From Solirubrobacterales bacterium 67-14 (GTDB lineage: Bacteria > Actinomycetota > Thermoleophilia > Solirubrobacterales > 70-9): a stretch of 64,000 nt of DNA. Below, piece after piece: positions 1 to 8,161 of the stretch (positions are counted from its first letter, which is position 1; every line of letters begins with the position of its first letter). The DNA lies in contig MKST01000011.1 of NCBI GenBank assembly GCA_001897355.1, forward strand, positions 456,429-520,428. The letters run 5' to 3'. Under the pieces are notes generated by a model that did no database searches, had not been told where the DNA came from, and saw only the letters and a program-made list of their open reading frames with translations. The translations under genes and the position numbers were made by a program.

Positions 1-332
1 GGAAAACCCAGCCAGGCGGTGACGAAGAGCAGGGTCAGGGTTACGTTGCGGTCCGGCGCCTCGGTCCCGGCGAAACCGGCATAGATCGCCACCCCGAGCA
101 GGAACAGGCCGAGAGCGCCACAGAGGACGCGAACCGGAAGGCTGGTGATGACCCGGCCGAAGCCCGGGGCCACCGGATGCCAGGAATCACCCTCGTAGCG
201 GGCCCGACGCCAGCCGGCGGAGAGCGCGAAGAAGGAGACGACGAGCACGATCGAAGCCCCCCAGGCGAAAAGCCACGCCGGGATCGGGAGATCCTGTCCG
301 GCGGACAGGACGTGTGCGAGCGGAAGGCTCAG
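1..332 (-). CDS. Membrane protein, 3' part beyond window edge
   Basis: The minus strand reads without a stop from about 332 to the window edge: a short leader, then LPIPAWLFAWGASIVLVVSF and a second hydrophobic stretch (LCGALGLFLLGVAIYAGF), so at least two membrane segments are seen before the protein runs off. The pattern PIPxWLFxWG followed by a long hydrophobic helix is one I associate with actinobacterial multi-pass membrane proteins often labelled fenitrothion hydrolase-like or simply hypothetical; this is recall, not a search. No ATG, GTG or TTG lies in frame close to the first hydrophobic residues. The upstream diiron-enzyme gene ends at 329 and its TGA overlaps a CTG at 332-330, so translational coupling from a CTG or a start inside the upstream gene is possible. 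Start unresolved and 3' end missing. Confidence 0.55.
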   Translation of the reverse strand, partial: MSLPLAHVLSAGQDLPIPAWLFAWGASIVLVVSFFALSAGWRRARYEGDSWHPVAPGFGRVITSLPVRVLCGALGLFLLGVAIYAGFAGTEAPDRNVTLTLLFVTAWLGF

Positions 333-958
333 CTGCGTGCTTTCTCGACCCCGTCGAGCAGCTGCCAGTTGGCCTTGAAGGCCTCCTCGGCCGCTTCGAC
401 CAGTTCGTCGTCACTGAAATCGTCCATGTGCCGCTCGATCAGCTTGCGCCCCTCGGCGGCGTGGTGGACATCCATCTCCTCGTGGACCGTGAAGTAGAGG
501 TTGCCGGGCGCGTCGGTGATCTCGTAATGCCGACCGAGACCCTCGGTCTTGGTCTTGGAGATCTCCGGCTGGCCGGACTCGATCGCGAACATCCGGGCGA
601 GCTGGCGGCCGAACCCGTCGGCCCGCGTCCAGGCCTCCACGCACTCGAGCGTTTCCGCGTTGGGCTCGGCCCCGACCGTGCCGCCGACCGCGTCCACGAA
701 GCCGTCCCAGAGGGCGACGTGATCCGCTTCTTCGACCGCGTGGGCATCGAGTGCGGCCCGCTCGGGCTCCGGCGCCTGGGCGGCGATGTCGGCGCTCAGC
801 TTGGCGATCGCCTCGGTGGCGTAGCGGTACTGCCCGGCGTAGTGGGCGAGCTCCTCGCCGGTCAGACGACCGGCCGACCAGCGTTGGTAAAAGGGGTGTT
901 CCACGACGTTGTGTTGGGCCCGGGCCTGCTCGATGCGGTCCCACAGGTTCGCGTTCAC
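329..958 (-). CDS. CADD/PqqC-like heme-oxygenase-fold diiron enzyme
   Basis: A 209-residue, all-helical protein of the TENA/PqqC/CADD fold. The six metal ligands known for chlamydial CADD (Glu, His, Glu, His, Asp, His spaced 7-54-32-4-3) can be laid exactly on E66, H73, E127, H159, D163 and H166 here, so a dinuclear iron site is very likely. CADD-type proteins make p-aminobenzoate from tyrosine by self-sacrifice, and other members oxidise small amino or fatty acids; the substrate of this one cannot be read from sequence. The start ATG at 958 sits 31 bp from the divergent start of the DipZ-like gene at 990, so the two share a very short promoter region. The stop overlaps the next leftward ORF. 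Confidence 0.85.
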   Translation of the reverse strand: MNANLWDRIEQARAQHNVVEHPFYQRWSAGRLTGEELAHYAGQYRYATEAIAKLSADIAAQAPEPERAALDAHAVEEADHVALWDGFVDAVGGTVGAEPNAETLECVEAWTRADGFGRQLARMFAIESGQPEISKTKTEGLGRHYEITDAPGNLYFTVHEEMDVHHAAEGRKLIERHMDDFSDDELVEAAEEAFKANWQLLDGVEKARS

Positions 959-989
959 GAGTTTCTCTCCTCGCAGAGCTCGAAGGGGA

Positions 990-1841
990 GTGACTGAAGC
1001 CCGATCATATCCATACGATCACCCCATCCACCCGCTTCGAGATGACATAGCGGCGCCCGAACTGCCGGGCAAGGCGACCTGGGTCGGCAAGGATCCCGGC
1101 AAGATGCCGGTCCTGACCGCGAAAGGCCCGGTACTGGTCCATTTCCTCGACTACAGCCAGCTCAACAGCGTCCGTACCCTGCCCTACCTGAAGGAGTGGC
1201 ATGAGCGCTACGAGCCGCTCGGCCTGAAGGTCTTGGGGGTCCAGGCACCGCGCTTTCCGTTCGGGGCCGATCCGGCAGCCACCGAGCGGGGACTGGCCCG
1301 GCTGGGGATCGGTTTCCCGGTACTGATCGACGACCGCCAGCTGCTCTGGACGGGCTACGGCTGCGAGGGCTGGCCCAGCCTCTTCCTCTGGGGAAGGGGC
1401 GGCATCCTGCGCTGGTTCCACTTCGGCGAGGGTGATTACGCCGGGACCGAGGAGGCGATCCAGGAAGCGCTGAAGGCCGCCTTCGAGGAGCTGCCGGAGA
1501 TGCCGGCTGCCATGGACCCGGTCCGGCCCACCGACGCCGCCGGGATCGAAGTGATCCCGCCCGGCCAGGAACTGGTCCCCTTCGAAGGACGACCTTGGAC
1601 GGCCGAAGACGGCCAGGCCTTCGACGTCGAGTACGAAGGCGGCGGCGCCTACGCCACCGCCGAAGGTTCAGGCCGGTTGCTGGTCACGCTCGACGGCGAG
1701 CCCGAAGCAGAAGTAGAAGTCGACGGCCCGGGCCTCTACGCGCTGGCCGAGCACGACCGCCACGGAGCCCACCGGATCGGGATCGAGCTGGAAGGCTCGC
1801 CGGCGATCTGGTCGGTCAGCTTCGCCCCGGCGCTCGCCTGA
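990..1841 (+). CDS. DipZ/TlpA-like thioredoxin-fold protein without CxxC
   Basis: GTG start at 990 chosen because GAAGGGG lies just upstream; product 283 aa. Residues about 45-170 follow the TlpA-like domain of actinobacterial DipZ (…RTLPYLKEWHERYEPLGL, then VLGVQAPRFPFG), and about 190-283 form a beta-rich domain like the sugar-binding-like tail of DipZ. The position where DipZ has a YSCINC redox motif reads YSQLNS (residues 55-60), so both active-site cysteines are gone and disulfide chemistry is not expected. No signal peptide or membrane helix is visible, so it probably acts in the cytoplasm. It is divergent from the CADD-like gene. A role as a non-redox binding or chaperone domain is inference. 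Confidence 0.7.
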   Translation: MTEARSYPYDHPIHPLRDDIAAPELPGKATWVGKDPGKMPVLTAKGPVLVHFLDYSQLNSVRTLPYLKEWHERYEPLGLKVLGVQAPRFPFGADPAATERGLARLGIGFPVLIDDRQLLWTGYGCEGWPSLFLWGRGGILRWFHFGEGDYAGTEEAIQEALKAAFEELPEMPAAMDPVRPTDAAGIEVIPPGQELVPFEGRPWTAEDGQAFDVEYEGGGAYATAEGSGRLLVTLDGEPEAEVEVDGPGLYALAEHDRHGAHRIGIELEGSPAIWSVSFAPALA

Positions 1842-1847
1842 GCTCAT

Positions 1848-1892
1848 CGAGGTTGAAGTAATTCGCACATGCGACGAATAACTTCAACCTCG
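1848..1892. repeat. Hairpin family 1, copy a
   Basis: Left arm CGAGGTTGAAGTAATTCG (1848-1865) and right arm CGAATAACTTCAACCTCG (1875-1892) pair over 17 of 18 positions around a 9-nt loop. It lies between the convergent ends of the DipZ-like gene (1841) and ispH (1901), where it could work as a two-way terminator. Related hairpins with the same GAGRTTGAAG core lie at 21162-21204 and 44828-44878. Confidence 0.75.
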
Positions 1893-1900
1893 GACTATCT

Positions 1901-2872
1901 CTAGGACTGGACCATCGGGAGGCCCTTGCGGATCTCCTTCGGCAGCATGAAGCGAACCGATTCGTCGACCGTGCGGAGCTCGGAGACGTCCTCCACCCCA
2001 CGGTCACGGAAGAGCTGGACCAGATCCTCGACCAGCTCCTCGGGGGCGCTGGCGCCGGAGGTGATGCCGACCGTCTCGACCCCGTCCAGCCACTCTTCCC
2101 TGACTTGGGTGTGATTGTCGATCAGGAAGGATTCGGAACCATGTTCGCGGGCCACCTCGACCAGGCGGTTCGAGTTGGAGGAGTTGGTCGAGCCGATCAC
2201 GAGCACCAGGTCGCACTGGCGGGCGAGCTGCTTGACCGCGATCTGGCGGTTGGTGGTCGCGTAACAGATGTCCTCGTTCTTGGCGGTGACTATCCCCGGG
2301 AACCGCTCGCGCAGGCGGGCGATGATCTCCGTGGTCTCATCGACCGAAAGTGTGGTCTGGGTGATCAGCGCGACGTGGTCGGGATCATCAAGCTCGAGCT
2401 GGTCGACCTCTTCGACGGTCTGGACCAGCACGATCGAGTCCGGGGCCTCGCCCATGGTGCCCTCGACCTCCTCGTGGCCCTCGTGGCCGACCATGATGAT
2501 CGTGTAGCCCTCGGCCGCGAACTTGCGGGCCTCGACGTGGACCTTGGTGACCAGCGGGCAGGTCGCGTCGATCGTGCGGAGCTGGCGTTCGGCCGCCCGT
2601 TCGTGGACTGCCGGTGCGACGCCGTGGGCGGAGAAAACCACGATCTCACCCTCCGGCACCTCGGTTTCCTCGTCGACGAAGATCGCACCCCGGGCGGCGA
2701 GCTGCTCGACCACATGTTTGTTGTGGACGATTTCTTTGCGGACGTAGATCGGGGCGCCGTGGTTGTCGAGTGCACGTTCGACCGTCTGGACGGCCCGGTC
2801 GACGCCGGCGCAGTAGCCGCGCGGGGCGGCCAGAATGACTTTCTCGATCCCGGTCGAGGATGTTTCGGGCAT
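1901..2872 (-). CDS. ispH: 4-hydroxy-3-methylbut-2-enyl diphosphate reductase
   Basis: Last enzyme of the MEP pathway: reduces HMBPP to IPP and DMAPP in the cytoplasm with a [4Fe-4S] cluster. All three cluster cysteines are visible in their usual settings: [10 protein letters not shown] near residue 21, [11 protein letters not shown] and [11 protein letters not shown]. The substrate-binding SAHGVAP motif and the TSGASAPE stretch near the C-terminus are also present. Start ATG at 2872 (MPETSS) is chosen because it places the GYCAGV motif at the usual distance from the N-terminus; two more ATGs at 2896-2899 would add nine residues. It is divergent from the WS/DGAT gene with about 50 bp between starts. 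At 323 aa it has normal family length. Confidence 0.96.
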   Translation of the reverse strand: MPETSSTGIEKVILAAPRGYCAGVDRAVQTVERALDNHGAPIYVRKEIVHNKHVVEQLAARGAIFVDEETEVPEGEIVVFSAHGVAPAVHERAAERQLRTIDATCPLVTKVHVEARKFAAEGYTIIMVGHEGHEEVEGTMGEAPDSIVLVQTVEEVDQLELDDPDHVALITQTTLSVDETTEIIARLRERFPGIVTAKNEDICYATTNRQIAVKQLARQCDLVLVIGSTNSSNSNRLVEVAREHGSESFLIDNHTQVREEWLDGVETVGITSGASAPEELVEDLVQLFRDRGVEDVSELRTVDESVRFMLPKEIRKGLPMVQS

Positions 2873-2922
2873 TGGACAAGGGTACCCGAGTAGCATCATG
2901 TCTTAGTCCACGATGGGGAGCT

Positions 2923-4431
2923 ATGGAACCCGCCAGTCACGAACTTGATCGCCTAACTGCCATTGATGCGCAGTTTCTGACCAACGAGAGCGAAAGCTCC
3001 CACATGCACATCGGTGCGGTGATGATCTTCAGGGGAGATCCGCCGACCTACGACGAATTCAAGGCCCACATCGCGTCAAGGCTCGATTTCGTGCCCCGCT
3101 ACCGGCAGAAGCTGGTCTACCCGCCGTACAACACCGGCCGTCCGCTCTGGGCCGACGACCCGGACTTCAACCTCAACTACCACCTTCGCCACACCGCCCT
3201 GCCGAAGCCGGGCGGTGAACGGGAACTGAAGATCCTCGCCTCACGGCTCTTCTCCCAGGCACTCGACCGCTCGAAGCCGCTTTGGGAGATGTTCCTGGTC
3301 GAGGAACTGGAAGACGACCGTTTCGCGATCATCATCAAGAGCCATCACGCGATGATCGACGGGATCTCCGGGGTCGACATCGGCACCGTGATCTTCGACG
3401 TCACCCCGGATGCCGAGCCGATCGTCCCCAAACAAGAGTGGAAGCCGAAGCCGCTGCCCTCGAACATCAGCCTGCTGGAGCGCGGCGCGAAGGAGCTCGC
3501 GACCGAGCCGGTCAAGCTGGGTGAGAAGGCGATCAGCGCCCTGCGCAAGCCCTCGAGCCTGGCCGGGCGGGTCGGCGAGAGCGCCGAGGGGCTGGCCGAG
3601 GTGGCACGGGCGCTGGCTGACGCCGCACCCGACGTGCCGCTCAACGTGCCGATCGGCCCCCACCGCCGGATCACCTGGACTTCCGCCCCACTGGAAGATT
3701 TCAAGAAGGTCAAGGATGTCTTCGGGACCACGGTCAACGACGTGGTGTTGGCGATCGCCGCCGGTTCGGTCCGCAAGTGGCTGGTCAAGCGCGGGGTCGA
3801 CACCGACGGGCTCGAGCTGCGGGCGATGGTCCCGGTCTCGGTCCGCTCCGACGACGAGCGCGGCCAGCTCGGCAACAAACTGGCGACGATGCGAGCCCCG
3901 CTGCCGGTCTACGAGCCGGACCCGGTCGCACGCCTGGAGATCGTCAGTGCCTCGATGGACGGCCTCAAGCAGTCGAAGCAGGCGCTCGGGGCCGAGGTGA
4001 TCGCCCGGCTCAATGACTTCGCACCCCCCACCCTGCTCGCCCAGGCGGCCCGGCTCACCTTCTCGACCCGCCTCTTCAACCTGCTGGTGACCAACGTTCC
4101 CGGCCCCCAGATCCCGCTTTACGTGCTCGGACGCAAGCTGGAGCGGCCCTACCCGGTCGCCTTCCTGGCCAAGAACCACGGCCTCGCGGTCGGGGTGATG
4201 AGCTACGCTGGCCAGGTCAACATCGGCCTGATCGGCGACTTCGACGCGATGCCGGACATCGGCCAGGTCCGCCGCGGGCTGAACGAATCCCTGGACGAGC
4301 TCACGGCAGCCGCCGAAGAGGTCGAGAACTCGATCGCTCCCGACAAGCCGAAAAAGGCCCCGTCGAAGAAGGCTGCCTCGAAGAACGGCGCCGCGCCGAA
4401 AAGCTCGAAGAAAACCGCCCCGAAGGGCTAG
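2923..4431 (+). CDS. Wax ester synthase / diacylglycerol acyltransferase (WS/DGAT)
   Basis: 502 aa; ATG at 2923 with GGGGAG 4 bases upstream. Acyl-CoA-dependent O-acyltransferase that makes triacylglycerol and/or wax ester, a common storage-lipid enzyme of actinobacteria. The catalytic HHxxxDG motif is HHAMIDG at residues 141-147. The condensation-like N-terminal half (LTAIDAQFL…HMHIGAVMIF) is followed by the WSD1 C-terminal half with the NVPGP signature near residue 390. The last ~30 residues are a Lys/Ala/Ser-rich tail (PKKAPSKKAASKNG…) not needed by the family and possibly a nucleic-acid- or lipid-body-binding extension (inference). Single gene, convergent with the DUF59 gene 11 bp away. 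Confidence 0.93.
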   Translation: MEPASHELDRLTAIDAQFLTNESESSHMHIGAVMIFRGDPPTYDEFKAHIASRLDFVPRYRQKLVYPPYNTGRPLWADDPDFNLNYHLRHTALPKPGGERELKILASRLFSQALDRSKPLWEMFLVEELEDDRFAIIIKSHHAMIDGISGVDIGTVIFDVTPDAEPIVPKQEWKPKPLPSNISLLERGAKELATEPVKLGEKAISALRKPSSLAGRVGESAEGLAEVARALADAAPDVPLNVPIGPHRRITWTSAPLEDFKKVKDVFGTTVNDVVLAIAAGSVRKWLVKRGVDTDGLELRAMVPVSVRSDDERGQLGNKLATMRAPLPVYEPDPVARLEIVSASMDGLKQSKQALGAEVIARLNDFAPPTLLAQAARLTFSTRLFNLLVTNVPGPQIPLYVLGRKLERPYPVAFLAKNHGLAVGVMSYAGQVNIGLIGDFDAMPDIGQVRRGLNESLDELTAAAEEVENSIAPDKPKKAPSKKAASKNGAAPKSSKKTAPKG

Positions 4432-4442
4432 GTCGTCCGGCC

Positions 4443-4760
4443 CTAGAAGCCGAGCGCGAACTTGGCGTCGTCGGTCATCATCTCCGGTGACCACGGCGGA
4501 TCGAAGATCATCTTCGGATGGACGTCGCGGACGCCGTCGAGGCCGCCGACGAATTCCTTCATCTGCTCGGAGACCTGGGGGCCGATCGGACAGGCCGGCG
4601 TGGTCAGGGTGAAGGTGATGTACACGTCGGGCGATTCGAGTTCGACGTCGTAGACGAGGCCCAGTGAAACGAAATCGAGCCCGAGCTCTGGGTCGATCAC
4701 TTCTTCGAGGGCTTCGAAAACTTCCTCTTCGGTCGGCATGGTCGCCTGATCTTCAGCCAT
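4443..4760 (-). CDS. DUF59/MIP18-family iron-sulfur assembly factor (SufT-like)
   Basis: 105-residue protein of the DUF59 (MIP18, PaaD/SufT) family, which helps mature [Fe-S] proteins. Visible hallmarks: EVIDPELGLDFVSLGLVYDV near the N-terminus and the conserved reactive cysteine in TLTTPACPIG (about residue 57), ending with the usual FDPPWSPEMMTDDAKFALGF-type tail. Here it stands alone and not in a suf operon, so the exact client is unknown; ispH nearby needs a [4Fe-4S] cluster, but a link is only suggestive. The start ATG at 4760 is the first of two close methionines (second at residue 8). Confidence 0.9.
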   Translation of the reverse strand: MAEDQATMPTEEEVFEALEEVIDPELGLDFVSLGLVYDVELESPDVYITFTLTTPACPIGPQVSEQMKEFVGGLDGVRDVHPKMIFDPPWSPEMMTDDAKFALGF

Positions 4761-4820
4761 GGCTGCATCTTAACGAGGTCGAGATCCCGGCCGGGTCCAC
4801 CGCGTAACCTTTGTCCGACC

Positions 4821-5366
4821 ATGTTCGTCTTCATCCTTGCCCTGCTCATCATCTGGCCGATCGCGGAACTTTTCGTGATGGTCCAAGTAGCCGACTGGAT
4901 CGGCTTCTTCTGGATGCTCCTCCTGCTCTTTCTCTCGGCCGTGGCGGGGTTCACGGTGCTCAAGCACCGCGGCCGCGCCCACTGGCGTCGTTTCCGCGGA
5001 GCGATCGACGAGCGGCGCCCGCCGGCCCGTGAGGCCTTCAACGGAGTGATGATCACGGCCGGTGCGCTGCTGCTGATCATTCCTGGCTTCATCACTTCGG
5101 CCTTGGGGCTGATCCTGCTCTTCCCACCGACCCGATGGCTGCTCCGCCTCGTCGCTATCACCCTCTTCGCCTCCAAGTTCAAGGTCGCCGCGACCAGCGC
5201 CAGCTGGGGCAACCGGGGTTACGGCTACTACCGCTCCTCCCGCCGGACGGCCTACGACATCGACGGCGAAGCGGTCGACGTGACCGACCGGCCCGACGGT
5301 GAGCCCCTCCCCCAGCTACGCTCCGGGTCGGAAAGCGGTGAAGACCAAGACGATCGAAATCCTTGA
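4821..5366 (+). CDS. fxsA: FxsA family membrane protein
   Basis: 181 aa with two hydrophobic N-terminal helices (residues 1-20 and 25-45) and a hairpin of two more (about 75-110), the layout of FxsA, an inner-membrane protein known in E. coli for relieving phage T7 exclusion by F plasmids. Characteristic stretches are the WPIAELFVMVQVADWIGF start and IIPGFITSALGLILLFPPTR. The last 60 residues are soluble, Tyr/Arg then acidic. Its 3' end overlaps the next gene by 29 bp in another frame. Cellular role in actinobacteria is not known. Confidence 0.88.
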   Translation: MFVFILALLIIWPIAELFVMVQVADWIGFFWMLLLLFLSAVAGFTVLKHRGRAHWRRFRGAIDERRPPAREAFNGVMITAGALLLIIPGFITSALGLILLFPPTRWLLRLVAITLFASKFKVAATSASWGNRGYGYYRSSRRTAYDIDGEAVDVTDRPDGEPLPQLRSGSESGEDQDDRNP

Positions 5367-6081
5367 CCCCGAGAGCGGCCTTTTCGTCAGCCTGACGGCC
5401 GGCGGCAACGGCGCGATCATGCTCGGCGAAGACGTGATCGCGGCCGCCCCGATCCCGGCCGGCGGGCTCGACCCACTGGTTGACGGGGCGCCGCTCGAAC
5501 TCGAGACCGAACACGGCGAACTGGCGGTTTCGATCACCTCGACCGGCGAGCCGATCGGGTTCGACGGTGACCTCACCGGCCGCCGGGAGGCCAGCCTGGT
5601 CGAGTCGAGCGGGCGGCTGGTCCACCGCGGGCAGGAGTACGAGCTCGACTGCAAGGGTGTGCTCCACCGCCGCGACGAGGAAGCCCCCGAGCCGACCGGG
5701 CTGACCCGGGACGCGACGATCATCCTCGCCGACGGTGGCCTGATCTGTGTCGCCTCGGTCGCCCCCGGCGGCGACTTCGACCACGGCGACGAGGAGACCC
5801 TCGCGGCGATCTCACATCCCGGCGGATACATCGAGTTCGACGAAGTACTGCTCTCGACCGAGTACGACTCGGCCGGGCGCCAGAAGCGGGCCACGCTGGA
5901 ACTATGGCCCGCCACCGACGACGTCGCGGCACTCCACGGAGCCGGCTCGGTCGTCACCGGCTGCACCGCGAAGATCGGCGGCGGCGTGGTCAATACGGCC
6001 CTCTTCCGGTGGTCGCTCGACGGCCATCTCGGCCTCGGCCGCTACGAGATCACGCGACCCGTGACGGTGGCCGCCGCATGA
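5338..6081 (+). CDS. Hypothetical protein, beta-rich
   Basis: 247 aa from GTG 5338 (GGAAAG just upstream); a GTG at 5299 would add 13 residues. I do not recognise a family. The protein is acidic, has no signal peptide or membrane segment, and alternates short hydrophobic strands with turns, which suggests an all-beta fold. It sits between FxsA (29-bp overlap) and the HAD phosphatase (ATGA overlap at 6078-6081), so the three genes are probably one transcript. Confidence 0.7.
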   Translation: MKTKTIEILDPESGLFVSLTAGGNGAIMLGEDVIAAAPIPAGGLDPLVDGAPLELETEHGELAVSITSTGEPIGFDGDLTGRREASLVESSGRLVHRGQEYELDCKGVLHRRDEEAPEPTGLTRDATIILADGGLICVASVAPGGDFDHGDEETLAAISHPGGYIEFDEVLLSTEYDSAGRQKRATLELWPATDDVAALHGAGSVVTGCTAKIGGGVVNTALFRWSLDGHLGLGRYEITRPVTVAAA

Positions 6082-6710
6082 GCCGCATCGAGATGGTCAT
6101 CTCCGACTTCGGTGGCGTCCTGACCACGCCGCTGTTCGAAGCCTTCGCCTCGTTCCAGGACCAGGTCGGGATCCCCCCGAAGTCCTTTGGCCTGGCGATG
6201 AAGGCGATCGCCGAAAAGGGCGAGCCGAACCCGCTCTTCGAACTTGAATGCGGCCGGATCACCGAGCTCGAGTTCCAGCAGCAGCTGGCCGCGGCGCTCG
6301 AGCCCGTACTCGGCCACCGGCCCGAGATCGAGTCCTTCGGGATGCTTCTGTTCGAGGCGCTGGACCCGAACCCGGGCATGATCGACCTGATCCGGGAGGT
6401 GCGACGCGACGGTTTCCGGACCTCGCTCCTGACCAACAACGTCAAGGAGTGGGAAGCGACCTGGCGTTCGATGATGCCGATCGACGAGATGTTCGAGACG
6501 GTGATCGACTCAGCCTTCGTGGGCTGCCGCAAGCCGGACCCGCGGATCTACCAGCTGACCCTGGAGAGGGTCGGGCTCGAACCGGATCAATGCATCTTCA
6601 TCGACGACATGGAGATCAACGTCGACGCCGCCAAGGAGCTGGGCCTGCACGGCGTCCACTTCAGGGAAACCGCGCAGGCCCGAGCCGAAGTGCATGCGCT
6701 CCTGGCTTAG
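6078..6710 (+). CDS. HAD-superfamily (subfamily IA) hydrolase
   Basis: 210 aa; ATG at 6078 overlaps the preceding TGA (ATGA). HAD motifs are in order: motif I ISDFGGVL (nucleophile D11; the usual second Asp of DxD is Gly, as in epoxide-hydrolase-like HADs), motif II SLLTNN, motif III lysine in GCRKPDPRIY, motif IV FIDDMEINV. The DFGG form is common in the EHN/soluble epoxide hydrolase N-terminal-type phosphatases; the substrate is not predictable. Cytoplasmic. Confidence 0.9.
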   Translation: MSRIEMVISDFGGVLTTPLFEAFASFQDQVGIPPKSFGLAMKAIAEKGEPNPLFELECGRITELEFQQQLAAALEPVLGHRPEIESFGMLLFEALDPNPGMIDLIREVRRDGFRTSLLTNNVKEWEATWRSMMPIDEMFETVIDSAFVGCRKPDPRIYQLTLERVGLEPDQCIFIDDMEINVDAAKELGLHGVHFRETAQARAEVHALLA

Positions 6711-6744
6711 AGGTCATCGCCAATACCTGAGGTTGCGGATGTCA

Positions 6745-8112
6745 TCATGACGAATGCCTGAGCCGTCGAACGAAAAAACGTTCCTGGTCGCCGCGGTCGT
6801 AGCGGCCCGACAGGTAGGTCTTCCGACCGGCTCCGAAGATTGACGTTCCGACACTCGCTTTTCCAAGACCGATGTTCAGCACACCGTAATTGAAGAAGCG
6901 GGGGTCTCTTCTTCCGTTGGAAAGGAACCGCACGCCGATCGCGTGCCGCTTCTCCCGGGAGGCTTGACCGGCACTCCCCACAGCCCAGATACCGCCCTTT
7001 GAGTCGATTGTTACTCCATAGAGGCGGGTGAAACGCGCGCGCCGTTTGCCCGTGGCATAAAGCCGAACGACTCCTTTCGAGCCGAACGAATGATCGAGGC
7101 GCCCGTTCTTCCAGAACCGAGCGATTAGGCCAAATCCCGCTCCCGAACCGGAGTCCACAGGTTCTCCGTAACCAGCAACAACGATACGGCCCTTCCTGTC
7201 CCGTTCCATATTGCGAGCAACCAACCAACGGGTACCTACGCCCGGACGCACAACCACGCGTCCGCCGTTCCCAAACGAACGGTCCCGGCTCCCATCCTTG
7301 CGAAGCTTCATCACAAGCAAAGCATTCTGAAACACTCCTGACAGGAGAATCCGACCGTTCGCTAGGACATCTACGTCGAAGAACCCCGAAGGCTTCCCCG
7401 GTGCGCCCAGCACATTGACGCTGTCAACATTTTCTCCCCCAAAACCCCGCTCAAGAGTCCCATCAGTCGAGAAACTGTAAAGCGCGGCGTCGTCAGTGCG
7501 ACCAGTCTGCGAAATTTGCTTGAACGCGGCCACCACGAACCGACCGTCCGGCCGTAGCGCCACTCCCGTAGCGCCCCGAGGGGTTCCGAACGAAATCCCG
7601 CCGTCCTGCCCGAACGACTGATCGGGAGAACCATCCGGCATCAGCTGCTTCATGATCAACTTCGCAATCCCCTTGCGGCCATTTCCGACCAGAGTGCTGC
7701 CCTTGTAGCCCACCAACAGGATCCGCCCGTCGGGCCTGATCACGCCGGATGCAAGATTCGCCAGATCTACCCCGTGAGATCCGCCCCAATACGAAACCGT
7801 GACTTCGCCCCCATCACCGAACGATGCGTCGAGCTCCCCGTTCCGAAGAACCCGCCACACCTTCCATTCAGTCCAAGTCGCCGCGCCAACGATCACCCGT
7901 CCTTGGGCGTCTACCGCCAAAGCCTTCGGAGACAGCGTCGCCGAACTCTCGATCGGACCGACCTCGCCGGTGACTAATCCGCCGCGACCAAAGGCTCCAT
8001 CGTCCACGAACGTAGACCGCGCCTGAGCCAGCGTGTCACCAGCGGCAATCGCTGACGACAGCAGCAACGTCACCAACAGCAACGAACGCCCAAGACGCAG
8101 CAGGTCGATCAT
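6745..8112 (-). CDS. Secreted delta-60 repeat protein
   Basis: 455 aa from ATG 8112, which gives a good signal peptide (MIDLLRLGRSLLLVTLLLSS…LAQA); a TTG at 8160 would add 16 residues. The body consists of about seven ~55-residue repeats of the delta-60 type, each with a (D/R)xSFGxxG turn (DASFGDGG, DQSFGQDG, RSFGNGG, DHSFGSKG) and a GRI(L/V)(L/V)xG strand, which should fold as a beta-propeller-like or solenoid extracellular protein. Function unknown. The gene follows the RTX gene on the same strand with almost no gap, and both have lower GC than the flanks, so they likely arrived together. Confidence 0.8.
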   Translation of the reverse strand: MIDLLRLGRSLLLVTLLLSSAIAAGDTLAQARSTFVDDGAFGRGGLVTGEVGPIESSATLSPKALAVDAQGRVIVGAATWTEWKVWRVLRNGELDASFGDGGEVTVSYWGGSHGVDLANLASGVIRPDGRILLVGYKGSTLVGNGRKGIAKLIMKQLMPDGSPDQSFGQDGGISFGTPRGATGVALRPDGRFVVAAFKQISQTGRTDDAALYSFSTDGTLERGFGGENVDSVNVLGAPGKPSGFFDVDVLANGRILLSGVFQNALLVMKLRKDGSRDRSFGNGGRVVVRPGVGTRWLVARNMERDRKGRIVVAGYGEPVDSGSGAGFGLIARFWKNGRLDHSFGSKGVVRLYATGKRRARFTRLYGVTIDSKGGIWAVGSAGQASREKRHAIGVRFLSNGRRDPRFFNYGVLNIGLGKASVGTSIFGAGRKTYLSGRYDRGDQERFFVRRLRHSS

Positions 8113-8161
8113 ATTTCTACGAACCCGGAAACTTGGATGAAGTCGCGGAGCGAGCGGCAAC

